From positions 2,976,001-3,040,000 of the forward strand of contig NZ_CP137761.1 in assembly GCF_033449965.1 (NCBI RefSeq): DNA of 64,000 nt, in the 5' to 3' direction. Below are positions 36,896-46,033 of the stretch, piece after piece; position 1 is the stretch's first letter; every line of letters begins with the position of its first letter. Under the pieces are notes generated by a model. The model was not told the DNA's origin and did no database searches. It saw nothing but the letters and a program-made list of their open reading frames with translations. The position numbers were made by a program, and so were the translations under genes. This DNA comes from Bacillus sp. T3 (GTDB lineage: Bacteria; Bacillota; Bacilli; Bacillales; Cytobacillaceae).

Positions 36896-37008
36896 TACGT
36901 GTACGATTCCTACTCCATTTCAATTCTTCGTACACGTATACCCTTTCTACGTGCACCTTTTGAATGTTGAGATAAGATTTTGTGCACGTAGTAATCCTCT
37001 ACGTGCAC
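36896..37008. repeat. 52-bp-period TACGTGCAC hairpin array (array 3)
   Basis: TACGTG starts at 36896, 36948 and 37000 (52 and 52 bp). Its reverse ACGTA starts at 36934 and 36986 (52 bp). GTGCACGTA and TACGTGCAC (36982-37008) form a perfect 9-bp hairpin with a 9-base loop. It lies in the 215-bp gap before the thiC stop. Same period as array 1, different sequence. Confidence 0.8.
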
Positions 37009-37133
37009 TTTGACAGCTCAATTCTGACTTTTAGTTTACGTAAAACTACTCTAAGTGACTGTTCGATCCACCTTAATTATTTTTAAGTCAATCTTTTCGA
37101 TTCCATATTTATGGGTATGCAGCACTAACTCAT

Positions 37134-38918
37134 CTAATCTTGGTAAATTTCCCCACCGCTTTCACGGAACTCTTTTGCCTTTTCTTGCATTCCCTCATCG
37201 ATACTTGCTGTGAAGCTATTACCTTGTTCAAAGGCTTGCTCCCGAATATCATGGGAAATTCTCATGCTACAGAATTTTGGTCCACACATCGAGCAGAAAT
37301 GGGCTGTTTTCGCTCCTTCAGCGGGAAGTGTTTCATCATGATATTCCATTGCTCGTTCAGGATCAAGTGATAAATTAAATTGATCACGCCAACGAAACTC
37401 AAATCTAGCTTTTGAGAGGGCATCATCTCGCTCCCTCGCACCACGATGTCCCTTCGCCAAATCTGCAGCATGAGCCGCAATTTTGTAGGTGATTACCCCA
37501 ACACGAACATCCTCTTTATTTGGTAATCCTAAATGTTCTTTTGGTGTGACATAACATAGCATCGCCGTTCCAAACCATCCGATCATTGCGGCTCCAATTG
37601 CTGATGTAATATGATCATAACCTGGAGCGATGTCCGTCGTTAGTGGCCCAAGTGTATAAAATGGAGCTTCACCACAAATTTCCATTTGCTTATCCACATT
37701 TTCTTTTATTAAATGCATTGGTACGTGACCTGGTCCTTCGATCATCACTTGGACATCATGTTTCCAAGCAATTTTGGTCAATTCGCCTAATGTTTCCAAT
37801 TCAGCAAATTGTGCTTCATCATTGGCATCGGCAATCGAACCCGGACGCAGTCCATCTCCAAGCGAAAAAGCTACGTCATACGTTTTCATTATTTCACATA
37901 TTTCCTCAAAGTGAGTATAGAGGAAATTTTCCTTATGGTGAGCTAAACACCATTGCGCCATGATCGAGCCCCCTCGCGACACAATTCCTGTTACGCGCTT
38001 CACAGTTAATGGGATATAGCGCAACAAAACGCCAGCATGAATCGTAAAATAATCGACCCCTTGTTCGGCTTGCTCCACCAATGTATCACGGAATACTTCC
38101 CACGATAGATTCTCAGCAATGCCGTTCACTTTTTCAAGAGCTTGATAAATTGGCACTGTACCAACTGGAACTGGACAATTGCGAATAATCCATTCGCGCG
38201 TCGTATGAATATTTTTCCCTGTGGACAAATCCATCAGCGTATCTGCCCCCCAACGAGTGGCCCAGCGCATTTTTTCAACCTCTTCTTCAATCGAAGAGCT
38301 AATCGCTGAATTTCCGATGTTTGCATTGATTTTCACATGAAAGTTACGCCCGATGATCATTGGCTCACTTTCAGGATGATTAATATTTGCTGGAATGATG
38401 GCTCTTCCACTCGCTACTTCCTTTCTAACAAACTCTGGGTCCATATTTTCCCGAATCGCAATAAATTCCATCTCAGGAGTAATCACACCTTTACGTGCGT
38501 AATGCAGTTGGGTAACATTTTTCCCATTTTTCGCCTTGAGTGGTCTTCTTGTTAAACCAGGAAAAATCCCGATATTTTCTTGGTTGCTGCTATCTTTATA
38601 CCCATTATCCTCAGGCTTAATTTCACGCCCAATATATTCTTCAACATCTGCGCGCTCCTTGATCCAACTGTTCCGAAGGGGAGTTAAGCCCTTTTGGATG
38701 TCAGTATTATGTTGACTATCTGTATACGGACCACTTGTATCATAAACCCGAATCGGCGTATTTTGCTGTTCTCCTTTTATGCTAGTTGTCGGACTTAATC
38801 CAATTTCGCGCATTGGAACTTGGATATCGGGTCTTGAACCCTCTACATAAACCTTATTACTTCTAGAAAAACTAGATAAAATTGCTTGATTCAAATCTGA
38901 TACTGAATGATTTACCAT
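37134..38918 (-). CDS. thiC: Phosphomethylpyrimidine synthase ThiC
   Basis: Makes HMP-phosphate, the pyrimidine of thiamine, from AIR by radical SAM chemistry. About 594 aa. The C-terminal 4Fe-4S motif CSMCGPKFCSM (C-x2-C-x4-C) is intact near residue 565. KVYVEGSRPDIQVPMREI and GPLTTDIAPGYDHITSAIG are diagnostic. ATG 38918 is 9 bases after GGGGAG; an upstream TTG at 38939 overlaps the RBS. A TPP riboswitch and attenuator lie upstream, so expression should fall when TPP is high. Confidence 0.96.
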   Translation of the reverse strand: MVNHSVSDLNQAILSSFSRSNKVYVEGSRPDIQVPMREIGLSPTTSIKGEQQNTPIRVYDTSGPYTDSQHNTDIQKGLTPLRNSWIKERADVEEYIGREIKPEDNGYKDSSNQENIGIFPGLTRRPLKAKNGKNVTQLHYARKGVITPEMEFIAIRENMDPEFVRKEVASGRAIIPANINHPESEPMIIGRNFHVKINANIGNSAISSSIEEEVEKMRWATRWGADTLMDLSTGKNIHTTREWIIRNCPVPVGTVPIYQALEKVNGIAENLSWEVFRDTLVEQAEQGVDYFTIHAGVLLRYIPLTVKRVTGIVSRGGSIMAQWCLAHHKENFLYTHFEEICEIMKTYDVAFSLGDGLRPGSIADANDEAQFAELETLGELTKIAWKHDVQVMIEGPGHVPMHLIKENVDKQMEICGEAPFYTLGPLTTDIAPGYDHITSAIGAAMIGWFGTAMLCYVTPKEHLGLPNKEDVRVGVITYKIAAHAADLAKGHRGARERDDALSKARFEFRWRDQFNLSLDPERAMEYHDETLPAEGAKTAHFCSMCGPKFCSMRISHDIREQAFEQGNSFTASIDEGMQEKAKEFRESGGEIYQD

Positions 38919-38973
38919 GATTACATTCTCCCCTTCCAAATGTTGAGGACGTAATCCGATTCATTTTCCGCAT

Positions 38974-39005
38974 GAAAAAACCGGAGTCTAATGATAGACC
39001 CCGGT
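38974..39005 (-). terminator. Attenuator terminator between TPP aptamer and thiC
   Basis: Minus-strand CCGGGGTCT/AGACTCCGG hairpin followed by TTTTTT, in the expression-platform position. Confidence 0.85.
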
Positions 39006-39060
39006 AGCTGTTAGTTAAAATTAAGCAATGAACTAAAAAACCATTACCAATTTAGATATG

Positions 39061-39160
39061 CTAACTTCCCCACGCTGGTATGAACCAGATCAGGTCCTGA
39101 GGGTTAAGAAACTTCAAGCGCGTTTCTCTCTCAGCCCAACTAAATGGACACCCCTAGTTT
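39061..39160 (-). promoter_or_regulatory. TPP riboswitch (THI element)
   Basis: On the minus strand CTAGGGGTGTCC, GGGCTGAGAGAGAAA, ACCCTCAGGACCTGATC and TGGTTCATACCAGCGTGGGG appear in the conserved order of the THI box. It is upstream of thiC. Confidence 0.97.
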
Positions 39161-39527
39161 TTAATTTTTCAATTATTACGAATTAACTATAAACCAACAC
39201 AACCATCTTGTAAACCTTTAATTTCCATTTTCCTAAATACTCTCTTTCATTGCGACGATACCTACTTCATCCTTATCCATGAAATAATCGACATCAGGAA
39301 ACTGAGACCCACAAAGAATATGGGAAGCAACCATGGGTACTGAATCATCACATCTGATTCCCAAGGCCAAAAATATTTTGAAAAATGCAAGCTGATCCTC
39401 AGCTCCTTCTAGAACAGTTCGTTATTCTTGTTTATCTTGTATAATTATGGGACAAATATACTCAATCAGTAATCTCACACCATTATAAATTGAAGAAGAT
39501 CTTCACATAATGAAGATCTCCTTTAGA
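39161..39527. other. Intergenic region without a gene
   Basis: No supported frame. It should hold the promoter of the thiC leader. A small AGATCTTCA/TGAAGATCT hairpin at 39497-39519 may end the next gene on the minus strand. Confidence 0.6.
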
Positions 39528-40391
39528 TTACAATATTATATTAAAATCCTTTAGCTGTTGTTTAAGTTTTTCAATGTATTCATCACTAAGGATACCTGTA
39601 CCGCCACGTATGATTTCTTTTGCATATTCAATTGGTGGAGCCATTTCCTTATCCTTGTTCACGACGAGAAAGGTAAGCACATTTTTTAAGAGCTGCCCAT
39701 TGACTGTTACGTCAATTAATGCAGGACGGTAGGAATTATACTTTACTCCCTCACGACGATATAAATAAGAGAGACAGGCACCTGGCACCTCATAAACAAT
39801 ACCTTCGACAACACCTCCCTCCTCGACGATATCTGCTCTTCCTCCATCCGAAACTTTTCTCGTATAGCGAAGTCGATAACCTCCTAGAATGCCAACACCC
39901 TTTTTATTTTGAAAGAATTGATGTACACCATCTAATCTAAATCTTTCGTCGTCCATACAGCTCCCATACGCAAAATAATAAAAAGTGGGATTCTCAACAA
40001 AAGAATGCTGCATACACCAATCACCATTATCAATTTGCCGAACTAGGATATTTAGATAGTCTGTAGTAATTGTATAAACAAATGCCTCGAATGCACCATT
40101 GTCAGTGTAAACCTGTTGTTTGATTCGGTTATACAAATTTTTTTGTCCAGGTCCATTGTAATCCTCCAACCGATCAAGCTGCTGAAGCTTTTGCTTGTCT
40201 ACGATATATAATTCACCGTATACCTTTCCTTTAGTCGATTGCTTCAACGCTGGATAGCCTTCAGTCGTGTCATATAATTGCCCATTTGTCCAACATTGCT
40301 GGGCGACGCATTGTTCGTTTTGTAGTAAATAGTGATTTTCTTCATTTCTTCTTAAGGTTCCATATACAAAAACCAAGATATTTTTCACCAT
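39528..40391 (-). CDS. Tandem gamma-glutamylcyclotransferase-fold protein (YkqA-like)
   Basis: A 287-aa protein with two GGCT/AIG2-like domains. The first has the VFVYGTLRRNE pocket near residue 10, and the second FYYFAYGSCMDDERF near 140 with GYRLRYTRKVS. B. subtilis YkqA has the same two-domain build. The usual reaction releases 5-oxoproline from gamma-glutamyl amines, but the substrate here is unknown. ATG 40391 is chosen over GTG 40403, which overlaps the AGGAG site. Confidence 0.8.
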   Translation of the reverse strand: MVKNILVFVYGTLRRNEENHYLLQNEQCVAQQCWTNGQLYDTTEGYPALKQSTKGKVYGELYIVDKQKLQQLDRLEDYNGPGQKNLYNRIKQQVYTDNGAFEAFVYTITTDYLNILVRQIDNGDWCMQHSFVENPTFYYFAYGSCMDDERFRLDGVHQFFQNKKGVGILGGYRLRYTRKVSDGGRADIVEEGGVVEGIVYEVPGACLSYLYRREGVKYNSYRPALIDVTVNGQLLKNVLTFLVVNKDKEMAPPIEYAKEIIRGGTGILSDEYIEKLKQQLKDFNIIL

Positions 40392-40490
40392 TAAAAGGCT
40401 CACTCCTAAATAGTTTCCATCATTTTCATCTATTTATATATTATTCTATTAAGGAAACTATTCCCCTCCAATGTGATGGATTTGGAGTAC

Positions 40491-40546
40491 AAAAAAAGCC
40501 TAGCAACAGGATCCGTTGAGGTCAACCAATCCCATTGCCAGGCTTA
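40491..40546 (-). terminator. Terminator of the acetate transporter gene
   Basis: Minus-strand AAGCCTGGCAATGGGAT and ATCCTGTTGCTAGGCTT pair with few mismatches and are followed by TTTTT. Confidence 0.85.
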
Positions 40547-40554
40547 ACGATCAA

Positions 40555-41199
40555 TTATGCATTTTTTACTAATTTCATTTTTGATTGAGGCTTGAAAATA
40601 CCAAATGGCTTTCCTACTGGGCATACAACACGGCCAAAGTGATTATTCAATACGTTTGCACCTGCGCCATAGAAACCAATTAAAGAGATTAATAATTCAG
40701 CAACTGCAGCTACTTCATGTGCTACTTCAGGAACTACACCAAATGTTGTAAGAATAAGTCCAATGAATAATACATCAATTAAAACAAAGATGGAGAATAA
40801 TACCATGTTTGTTTCCGTAGCACCAACTGTTAAGAAAAGACTTAAAATTAAGTAACCAATAAATGCAAATCCAAGTTGCTTAGGATCGACTTGAGCTGCA
40901 AGTTCTTCTCCAAAAACACCCATTTGGATTAACCAAGAAGCACCGACACCAATCCAGAAAAGTCCGTATGCACCAAAAGCAGTTTGTCCAAATACATTGT
41001 TGTGCTTACCATCTTGAACACTAGCATATAGTTGAGCAATCCCACCAAGGAATAATGCCCACGGAATAATGAATGATAAACCTTCAGTAATCCCTAATTT
41101 TTGTGATGAAGCAACTAAAGTTACCATTGCAAGACCGAACATACCAATTGCCGATGGGTCAGCCACTTGCACTTTTACGTTTGAAGTATTTGTTTCCAT
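40555..41199 (-). CDS. Acetate uptake transporter (GPR1/FUN34/YaaH, SatP family)
   Basis: A 214-aa, six-helix membrane protein. LYASVQDGKHNNVFGQTAFG and the N-terminal PSAIGMFGLAMVT segment fit the family motif (NP-type signature replaced by PSAIGMFG). It imports acetate or succinate and would feed AcsA in this window. RBS AGGAGG lies 6 bases before the ATG. Three cre-like sites upstream suggest CcpA control. Confidence 0.88.
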   Translation of the reverse strand: METNTSNVKVQVADPSAIGMFGLAMVTLVASSQKLGITEGLSFIIPWALFLGGIAQLYASVQDGKHNNVFGQTAFGAYGLFWIGVGASWLIQMGVFGEELAAQVDPKQLGFAFIGYLILSLFLTVGATETNMVLFSIFVLIDVLFIGLILTTFGVVPEVAHEVAAVAELLISLIGFYGAGANVLNNHFGRVVCPVGKPFGIFKPQSKMKLVKNA

Positions 41200-41360
41200 A
41201 TTATCCTCCTAAAATAAACATACTTTGATATAATACTAGAAAATTAGTTCAATGTAACTAACAATTATTACAAATAAATATTTGATGAATTCTGTATTTC
41301 CATGTCCAGTTACCTTTGTGATAAAAACTTTTATGATCACCGGATATCGCTGTAAAAGAA

Positions 41361-41490
41361 TGAAAACGCTAAATAAAATATCCTATTCTACTTCTACTAC
41401 CCTCCTTCTTTCGGTTCGTTGCAACATAGAAAGCGTTTACGTTTTTTAAATGTATTGATATATTTTTGTTAGACAAGAAAGCGTTTACTC
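41361..41490 (-). promoter_or_regulatory. Three cre-like (CcpA) sites upstream of the acetate transporter
   Basis: TGAAAACGCTAAAT (41361-41374), ATAGAAAGCGTTTACG (within 41426-41441) and AAGAAAGCGTTTACTC (41475-41490) each fit the catabolite-response element WTGNAANCGNWWNCA with few mismatches. They lie 160-290 bp before the transporter start. Confidence 0.6.
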
Positions 41491-41812
41491 TTTGTTGTTT
41501 AACAAAAATATGTCATAGTTGAGCGCAACTGCCAATCTAATGATTTTGTGCAATTCTCCCTATTTAGAATTTTTAGATATTTTAATCAAATTATATCCTG
41601 TTGTTGATTTTTGTCAATATAAAAATACAAAATTTAACTTATATTCAGAAAATTTTTACTTTTAAATAGTCTGTTCGTCAGGATACAACATTTTTAAAAA
41701 AGGACTATTGAACTACAATATCCAATATATGATTGAATTCGACAATTCCGCTAAATACATATGACCTAAAACCAAACTACTAGTTCCACTATGCTAGTTG
41801 TAGCTTTTCACT
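41491..41812. other. Intergenic region without a gene
   Basis: AT-rich with many stops in all frames; no feature recognised beyond the nos terminator that follows. Confidence 0.6.
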
Positions 41813-41859
41813 AAAAAAGTGTTATGTCCGCACATAAATTAGATTGCGAACATAACACA
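41813..41859 (-). terminator. Terminator of nos
   Basis: Minus-strand GTGTTATGT/ACATAACAC stem with inner pairs and a TTTTTT tail. Confidence 0.88.
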
Positions 41860-41867
41860 ATTAGAGG

Positions 41868-42953
41868 TTAAAGAAATAGATCCTTTTGATAGAAAAAATT
41901 CGGTTTTTTTGTTTCATTCTTGTAAGGTTGATGAAAGATATGTGTGGTTGCTGGAGAAAGCGGTGGAATTAGCCAAACCCAGTTCCCAGTCACTTCTCTC
42001 CCACACATAGCCTCTTTTTCCTCAAACAATTTAAATTGTCCCGCCGCAGTATGATGATCGACAATACTCACTCCATCTTCTTTAAAGGAGTAAAGTATTG
42101 CTTGATTCAACTCAATTAACGCTCTGTCCTTCCACAATGATGCAGCACTTTCTGTATTTAATCCCATTAAATCAGCCACCTTTGGCAGCATGTTATACCG
42201 GTTTTCGTCAGCAAAATTTCGGGCACCAATTTCAGTTCCCATATACCAGCCGTTGAAAGGTGCTGCGGTATAATGAATTCCTCCGATTTCTAAACGCATT
42301 TGCGCAATAATCGGCACACCATACCACTTCAGTTGTAAATCTTCAAACTCTTTATACTCAGGGTGACGAATTGGAACTTCAAGCACTTTTTCTTTAGGAA
42401 TATGATAAAATTTCGGTTTATTCTCTCTAACTTGGATTACAAGCGGCAACAAGTCAAACTGCGTGCCCTCTCCTTGCCATCCAAGGTCCTGACACATTTT
42501 TGTGAACTCAAGTGAATGTGAGTCTCCAATCATTCCATTTTCAGTTTCATAGCCTGCATACCGGATTAATTGATGATTCCACAGCCTTACCTGTACTTCG
42601 TTATGGACCACCGGTTTAAAAATCGTGATGGTTGGTCTAATTTTACCGTGATTGGTGGCAAAATCAATATGCTCAAATAAGGCATTGCATATTTCCTCTT
42701 CTGTTTCTAGATGACGTTGGTCAATAATATGTAAGCTTTCCCAAAATAGTCTTCCAATACAACGATTACTATTGCGCCATGCCATCCTTGCTCCATGGAC
42801 AAGTTCTTCATACGTATGGTCATAATGGTTTTGACTGTTTATTTGTTTCTCAACATCCTGTAATCGTTGCTTGGTTTGTTCCAATGTTTTCCCAAGTTCC
42901 TGGTAGCAAGCAGTGATAAAATTCTTCGCTTCTTTTAATAGCCCTTCGTTCAT
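41868..42953 (-). CDS. nos: Bacterial nitric oxide synthase, oxygenase
   Basis: Oxidises arginine to citrulline and NO, using reducing flavoproteins from the cell because it lacks its own reductase domain. The 361-aa protein has the heme thiolate Cys65 in WRNSNRCIGRLFW. Substrate-site blocks are WYGVPIIAQMRLEIGGI and TAAPFNGWYMGTEIGARN, the latter with the catalytic Glu in WYMGTE. Length is normal for bNOS. A GGAGAGG site lies 11 bases before the ATG, a bit far. It is monocistronic. Confidence 0.95.
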   Translation of the reverse strand: MNEGLLKEAKNFITACYQELGKTLEQTKQRLQDVEKQINSQNHYDHTYEELVHGARMAWRNSNRCIGRLFWESLHIIDQRHLETEEEICNALFEHIDFATNHGKIRPTITIFKPVVHNEVQVRLWNHQLIRYAGYETENGMIGDSHSLEFTKMCQDLGWQGEGTQFDLLPLVIQVRENKPKFYHIPKEKVLEVPIRHPEYKEFEDLQLKWYGVPIIAQMRLEIGGIHYTAAPFNGWYMGTEIGARNFADENRYNMLPKVADLMGLNTESAASLWKDRALIELNQAILYSFKEDGVSIVDHHTAAGQFKLFEEKEAMCGREVTGNWVWLIPPLSPATTHIFHQPYKNETKKPNFFYQKDLFL

Positions 42954-43029
42954 CCTCAGATTTTCCTCTCCAATATATTTCCCCCTTCAATTTTAATCCT
43001 GTTCAAAAACCTGTTCAACTAAAGCAATG

Positions 43030-43056
43030 CAAAAAAACACCTTTTAGAAAAAAGAT
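43030..43056 (-). terminator. Terminator of ansA
   Basis: Minus-strand AAAACATCTTTT and AAAAGGTGTTTTTTT pair around a short loop; weaker because it is AT-rich. Confidence 0.7.
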
Positions 43057-43074
43057 GTTTTTCAAATAAATAGA

Positions 43075-44079
43075 TTAGTCCTCTTTAAGCCAACCCGTTG
43101 ATAAATCCCAGGCTGCAGGCGTTTCAATGATTTGTTTCACTTCTTCCAGATTGGTAGTTCTCCCTAAAGTCCACATAAGTTTTGCCACAATTGCTTCTGT
43201 GTTCATATCTCCTGATAAAATAACATCATATTGTGCAACTTTCCGTCCAACCTCATATAATAATAAATCCTGCCCCTCTTCTAAACATTGTGTAGAAATC
43301 AGAACAGCAAGTCCGTGCTCAGTTAATTCTTTTATTTTTGGAAGCAGGTTCCGGCCTTCAAATGGAACTCCACCGTTTCCAAAGCTTTCGATAATGATCC
43401 CTTTATAATGGTCCTTTAAAAAATCAAAAATCGCTGGCTTCGTCCCAGGATGTAGCTTCAACAAGAAAACATCTGAACATAAACTAGTATCAACATGAAG
43501 CGTTTTTTCCGTTATCGTCGGTTTCCAATAGTATTGAACATGATTACCAGTAATATTAGCGACATAAGGATGGTTTATGCTTTCAAACGCATCATAGCTC
43601 TTCGTTCTCATCTTTACAGCTCTTGTTCCAATAATAACTCGTCCATCAAATACTACAAATACGCCGCCGATGTCTTCACAGGCAAATCGTACCGAGTCGG
43701 CAAGATTTTTTTTCGCATCCGTTTGTTTAAAGCTAATTGGAACCTGAGAACCCGTAATGACTACTGGTTTCTGTAATCCTTGAAGCATATAGGATAATGC
43801 TGCTGAGGTATAAGCCAATGTATCTGTGCCATGTGTAATAATAAATCCATCATATCGATCATAATTTTTTGCCACGGTTTCAGCCATATCAACCCAATGC
43901 TCAGGCTGTATGTTTGTACTATCCCGATTCATTAATATTTCACAGGTTACGTCTACCTTTTGAGCAGAATCCTGAAAATAGTGAAGTAATTGGTCTGCAG
44001 TAAGTCCAGGAACTAAGCCCTCATCTCCTTCAATTGAAGCAATCGTTCCTCCTGTCGCGATTAATAACAGCTTTTTCAT
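43075..44079 (-). CDS. ansA: L-asparaginase (type I)
   Basis: Hydrolyses asparagine to aspartate and ammonia. The 334-aa protein has both Thr motifs, ATGGTIAS near residue 9 and ITHGTDTLAYTS near 88, and the Lys in QTDAKKNLADS. No signal peptide, so cytoplasmic. AGGAGG is 6 bases from ATG 44079; the longer TTG start at 44085 overlaps the RBS. It is divergent from an AnsR-like repressor. In B. subtilis ansB follows ansA; here it does not. Confidence 0.93.
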   Translation of the reverse strand: MKKLLLIATGGTIASIEGDEGLVPGLTADQLLHYFQDSAQKVDVTCEILMNRDSTNIQPEHWVDMAETVAKNYDRYDGFIITHGTDTLAYTSAALSYMLQGLQKPVVITGSQVPISFKQTDAKKNLADSVRFACEDIGGVFVVFDGRVIIGTRAVKMRTKSYDAFESINHPYVANITGNHVQYYWKPTITEKTLHVDTSLCSDVFLLKLHPGTKPAIFDFLKDHYKGIIIESFGNGGVPFEGRNLLPKIKELTEHGLAVLISTQCLEEGQDLLLYEVGRKVAQYDVILSGDMNTEAIVAKLMWTLGRTTNLEEVKQIIETPAAWDLSTGWLKED

Positions 44080-44115
44080 GTTCAACCTCCTGGTTGCGGC
44101 TCGCTTTTGTACGCA

Positions 44116-44188
44116 ATACGCGAATAAATATAGCTAATTATACGCTATTTCTCTATAAAAACACAATAAGCGTATTCTATTTGCGTAT
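44116..44188. promoter_or_regulatory. AnsR operator candidate
   Basis: Four half-sites lie in the ansA/ansR gap: ATACGC at 44116 and 44140, and its reverse GCGTAT at 44170 and 44183. This forms two converging pairs over the expected promoter region. Confidence 0.6.
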
Positions 44189-44254
44189 ATTTTTCTTTTT
44201 TTCAAAAGTAGGTTCATGTTATAATCAATTAACTACAATTAAGGTCGTGATTTA

Positions 44255-44584
44255 GTGTTACAACGATTAGCACAACTACGCAAAAATAAAAATTGGTCAT
44301 TACAAGAAACCGCTGATCAGCTTGGAATCGCGAAAAGCACTTATGCTGGATATGAATCTGGCTACAGAGAACCTCCGATTAAAGCGTTGACACAAATGGC
44401 TGATTTGTTTGAAACCTCCGTTGATTATCTATTAAATCGTGTTGAAGATAAAAATACAAACCTAGAGTTGACAGAACTATTGACCTCTAATAATGTACTT
44501 GTGACACTCGATGAAATAGCTCTAACAAAAGAAGAGTTCATTGATTTTATTGCATTTACGAGGGTTAAACGAGGGTTAAAGTAA
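44255..44584 (+). CDS. ansR: XRE-family repressor, AnsR-like
   Basis: A 109-aa regulator with an N-terminal XRE helix-turn-helix (LAQLRKNKNWSLQETADQLG, then IAKSTYAGYESG) and a short C-terminal region. B. subtilis AnsR represses ans genes and lies divergent in the same way. GTG start with AAGG about 10 bases upstream. Confidence 0.85.
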   Translation: MLQRLAQLRKNKNWSLQETADQLGIAKSTYAGYESGYREPPIKALTQMADLFETSVDYLLNRVEDKNTNLELTELLTSNNVLVTLDEIALTKEEFIDFIAFTRVKRGLK

Positions 44585-44633
44585 GAAAACTTTGTGGATG
44601 AGACAAGACAATTAAACTATCCGAGCACACAAA

Positions 44634-44826
44634 TAAACCAGATTCCTCTAGGAACCTGGTTTCTAATTTTATAAAAGGTAAAATACAAGCCACCTTTGCC
44701 GTAACGTTTATTAAGAAAGTTTTAAACCACCACTCCTCAAAGTGGGTGTCCTCAGATACCTACTCCGCATGTCCTCCCTGTCATATAGACGAAGGCTTGT
44801 CAGCTAGGCATCGATGTTAAACTCCC
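44634..44826 (-). ncRNA. Candidate structured RNA in the ansR-LysR gap
   Basis: The 410-bp gap is GC-richer than its surroundings and has no frame. On the minus strand TATACT (44833-44838) could be a -10 box. The RNA would carry ACAAGCC near its 5' part and GGCTTGT about 100 bases later, which can pair, and would end at the 44636-44670 hairpin. The ~190-nt length with a long closing helix is reminiscent of 6S RNA, but I cannot confirm this from sequence alone. Confidence 0.3.
44636..44670. terminator. Bidirectional terminator after ansR
   Basis: AAACCAGATTCCT and AGGAACCTGGTTT pair with one mismatch, with T-rich flanks on both sides. Confidence 0.82.
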
Positions 44827-45005
44827 TAACCAAGTATAAAGGTTAAAACTTTATTATCGTCACGAACAACGTAGCTTATGGTCTTATATTACTCCATTCG
44901 CTAATGAGAGTCAATTGCAATCATTGGCATTTAAGGAAAACACCTATTACACTCCTTTAGCATTGTGATTCTACTTGCTATAATGAATAAAATGAGGTGA
45001 AGAAC

Positions 45006-45872
45006 TTGGACATTAGACAATTAAAATACTTTTCAGAGGTTGTCAAACATAAGAGTATAACTAAAGCTGCCGAAGCCCTCCACATCTCTCAGCCTGCATT
45101 AAGTAAAATGATTAAAGGGCTAGAAGACGAGCTTGGTATGACATTAATTGTTCGAACAAATAAAACAAGCAATGTAACAGATGCCGGCTTGATTGTGATG
45201 GAATATGCGAAAAGAATTAGCTCCCTTTTTGAGGAAATGGAAACAACATTACATGACCTTACAAACCTTAATAAGGGATCGATCCACATCGGGCTTCCTC
45301 CCATTATTGGCAGCCTTTATTTCCCAAAGGTCATTGCCGAGTTTCACACAAAATATCCAAATATCGAGATTCATATTCAGGAATATGGTGCAGCCAAGGT
45401 TGTAAAAAGTGTAGATGAAGGAGAATTCGAACTTGGTGTAGCCGTTCTTCCAGTTGATCATCAACAGTTTAATATTTACCCAATTGTACAGGATGAAATG
45501 AAATTATTAGTTCACTTTGAGCATCGATTAGCTGATTCACAAACGGTGCATTTATCAGAACTAAAGGATGAAGACATCATTTTTTACCACGAAGACTTTG
45601 CTTTGCATGATATTATGTGGGAAAAATTTATCGAGATAGGATTTGAACCCAAAGTATTGTTTAAAAGTTCTCAGTGGGATTTTATGTCGGAAATGGTAGC
45701 GGCGAAATTAGGAATAACGATTCTACCTGATTCGATTTGTAATCGGGTACAAAATGAGAAAGTTAAGATTCTCGATTTAATCCCATCTACACCCTGGAAC
45801 CTAGCAATCATTACAAAAAAAGGACGATATATTTCAAATGCTGCGAGAAGGCTGATTGACTTTATTGTCTAG
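45006..45872 (+). CDS. LysR-family regulator, CidR-like
   Basis: A 288-aa LysR regulator with an N-terminal helix-turn-helix (SITKAAEALHISQPALSKMI). GAGGTG (44994-44999) is 6 bases from TTG 45006, giving MDIRQLKYFSEV; the GTG at 44997 lies in the RBS. It is followed by cidA-cidB in the same direction, as B. subtilis ywbI is linked to ywbHG, so it likely activates them in response to acetate or overflow metabolism. Confidence 0.83.
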   Translation: MDIRQLKYFSEVVKHKSITKAAEALHISQPALSKMIKGLEDELGMTLIVRTNKTSNVTDAGLIVMEYAKRISSLFEEMETTLHDLTNLNKGSIHIGLPPIIGSLYFPKVIAEFHTKYPNIEIHIQEYGAAKVVKSVDEGEFELGVAVLPVDHQQFNIYPIVQDEMKLLVHFEHRLADSQTVHLSELKDEDIIFYHEDFALHDIMWEKFIEIGFEPKVLFKSSQWDFMSEMVAAKLGITILPDSICNRVQNEKVKILDLIPSTPWNLAIITKKGRYISNAARRLIDFIV

Positions 45873-46033
45873 TGATTTTATTTTGATTTATCAATATAAC
45901 TTATAGTTATAACAAACATAATTTATATATATTTTACGAATATATAGGAGTGTAGTAATATTTCCCTATAACAAATTTCATTAAAAATAGGAGTTCTAGA
46001 CGGCTCCTATCTGTATATAAAGGGAGATATTAC

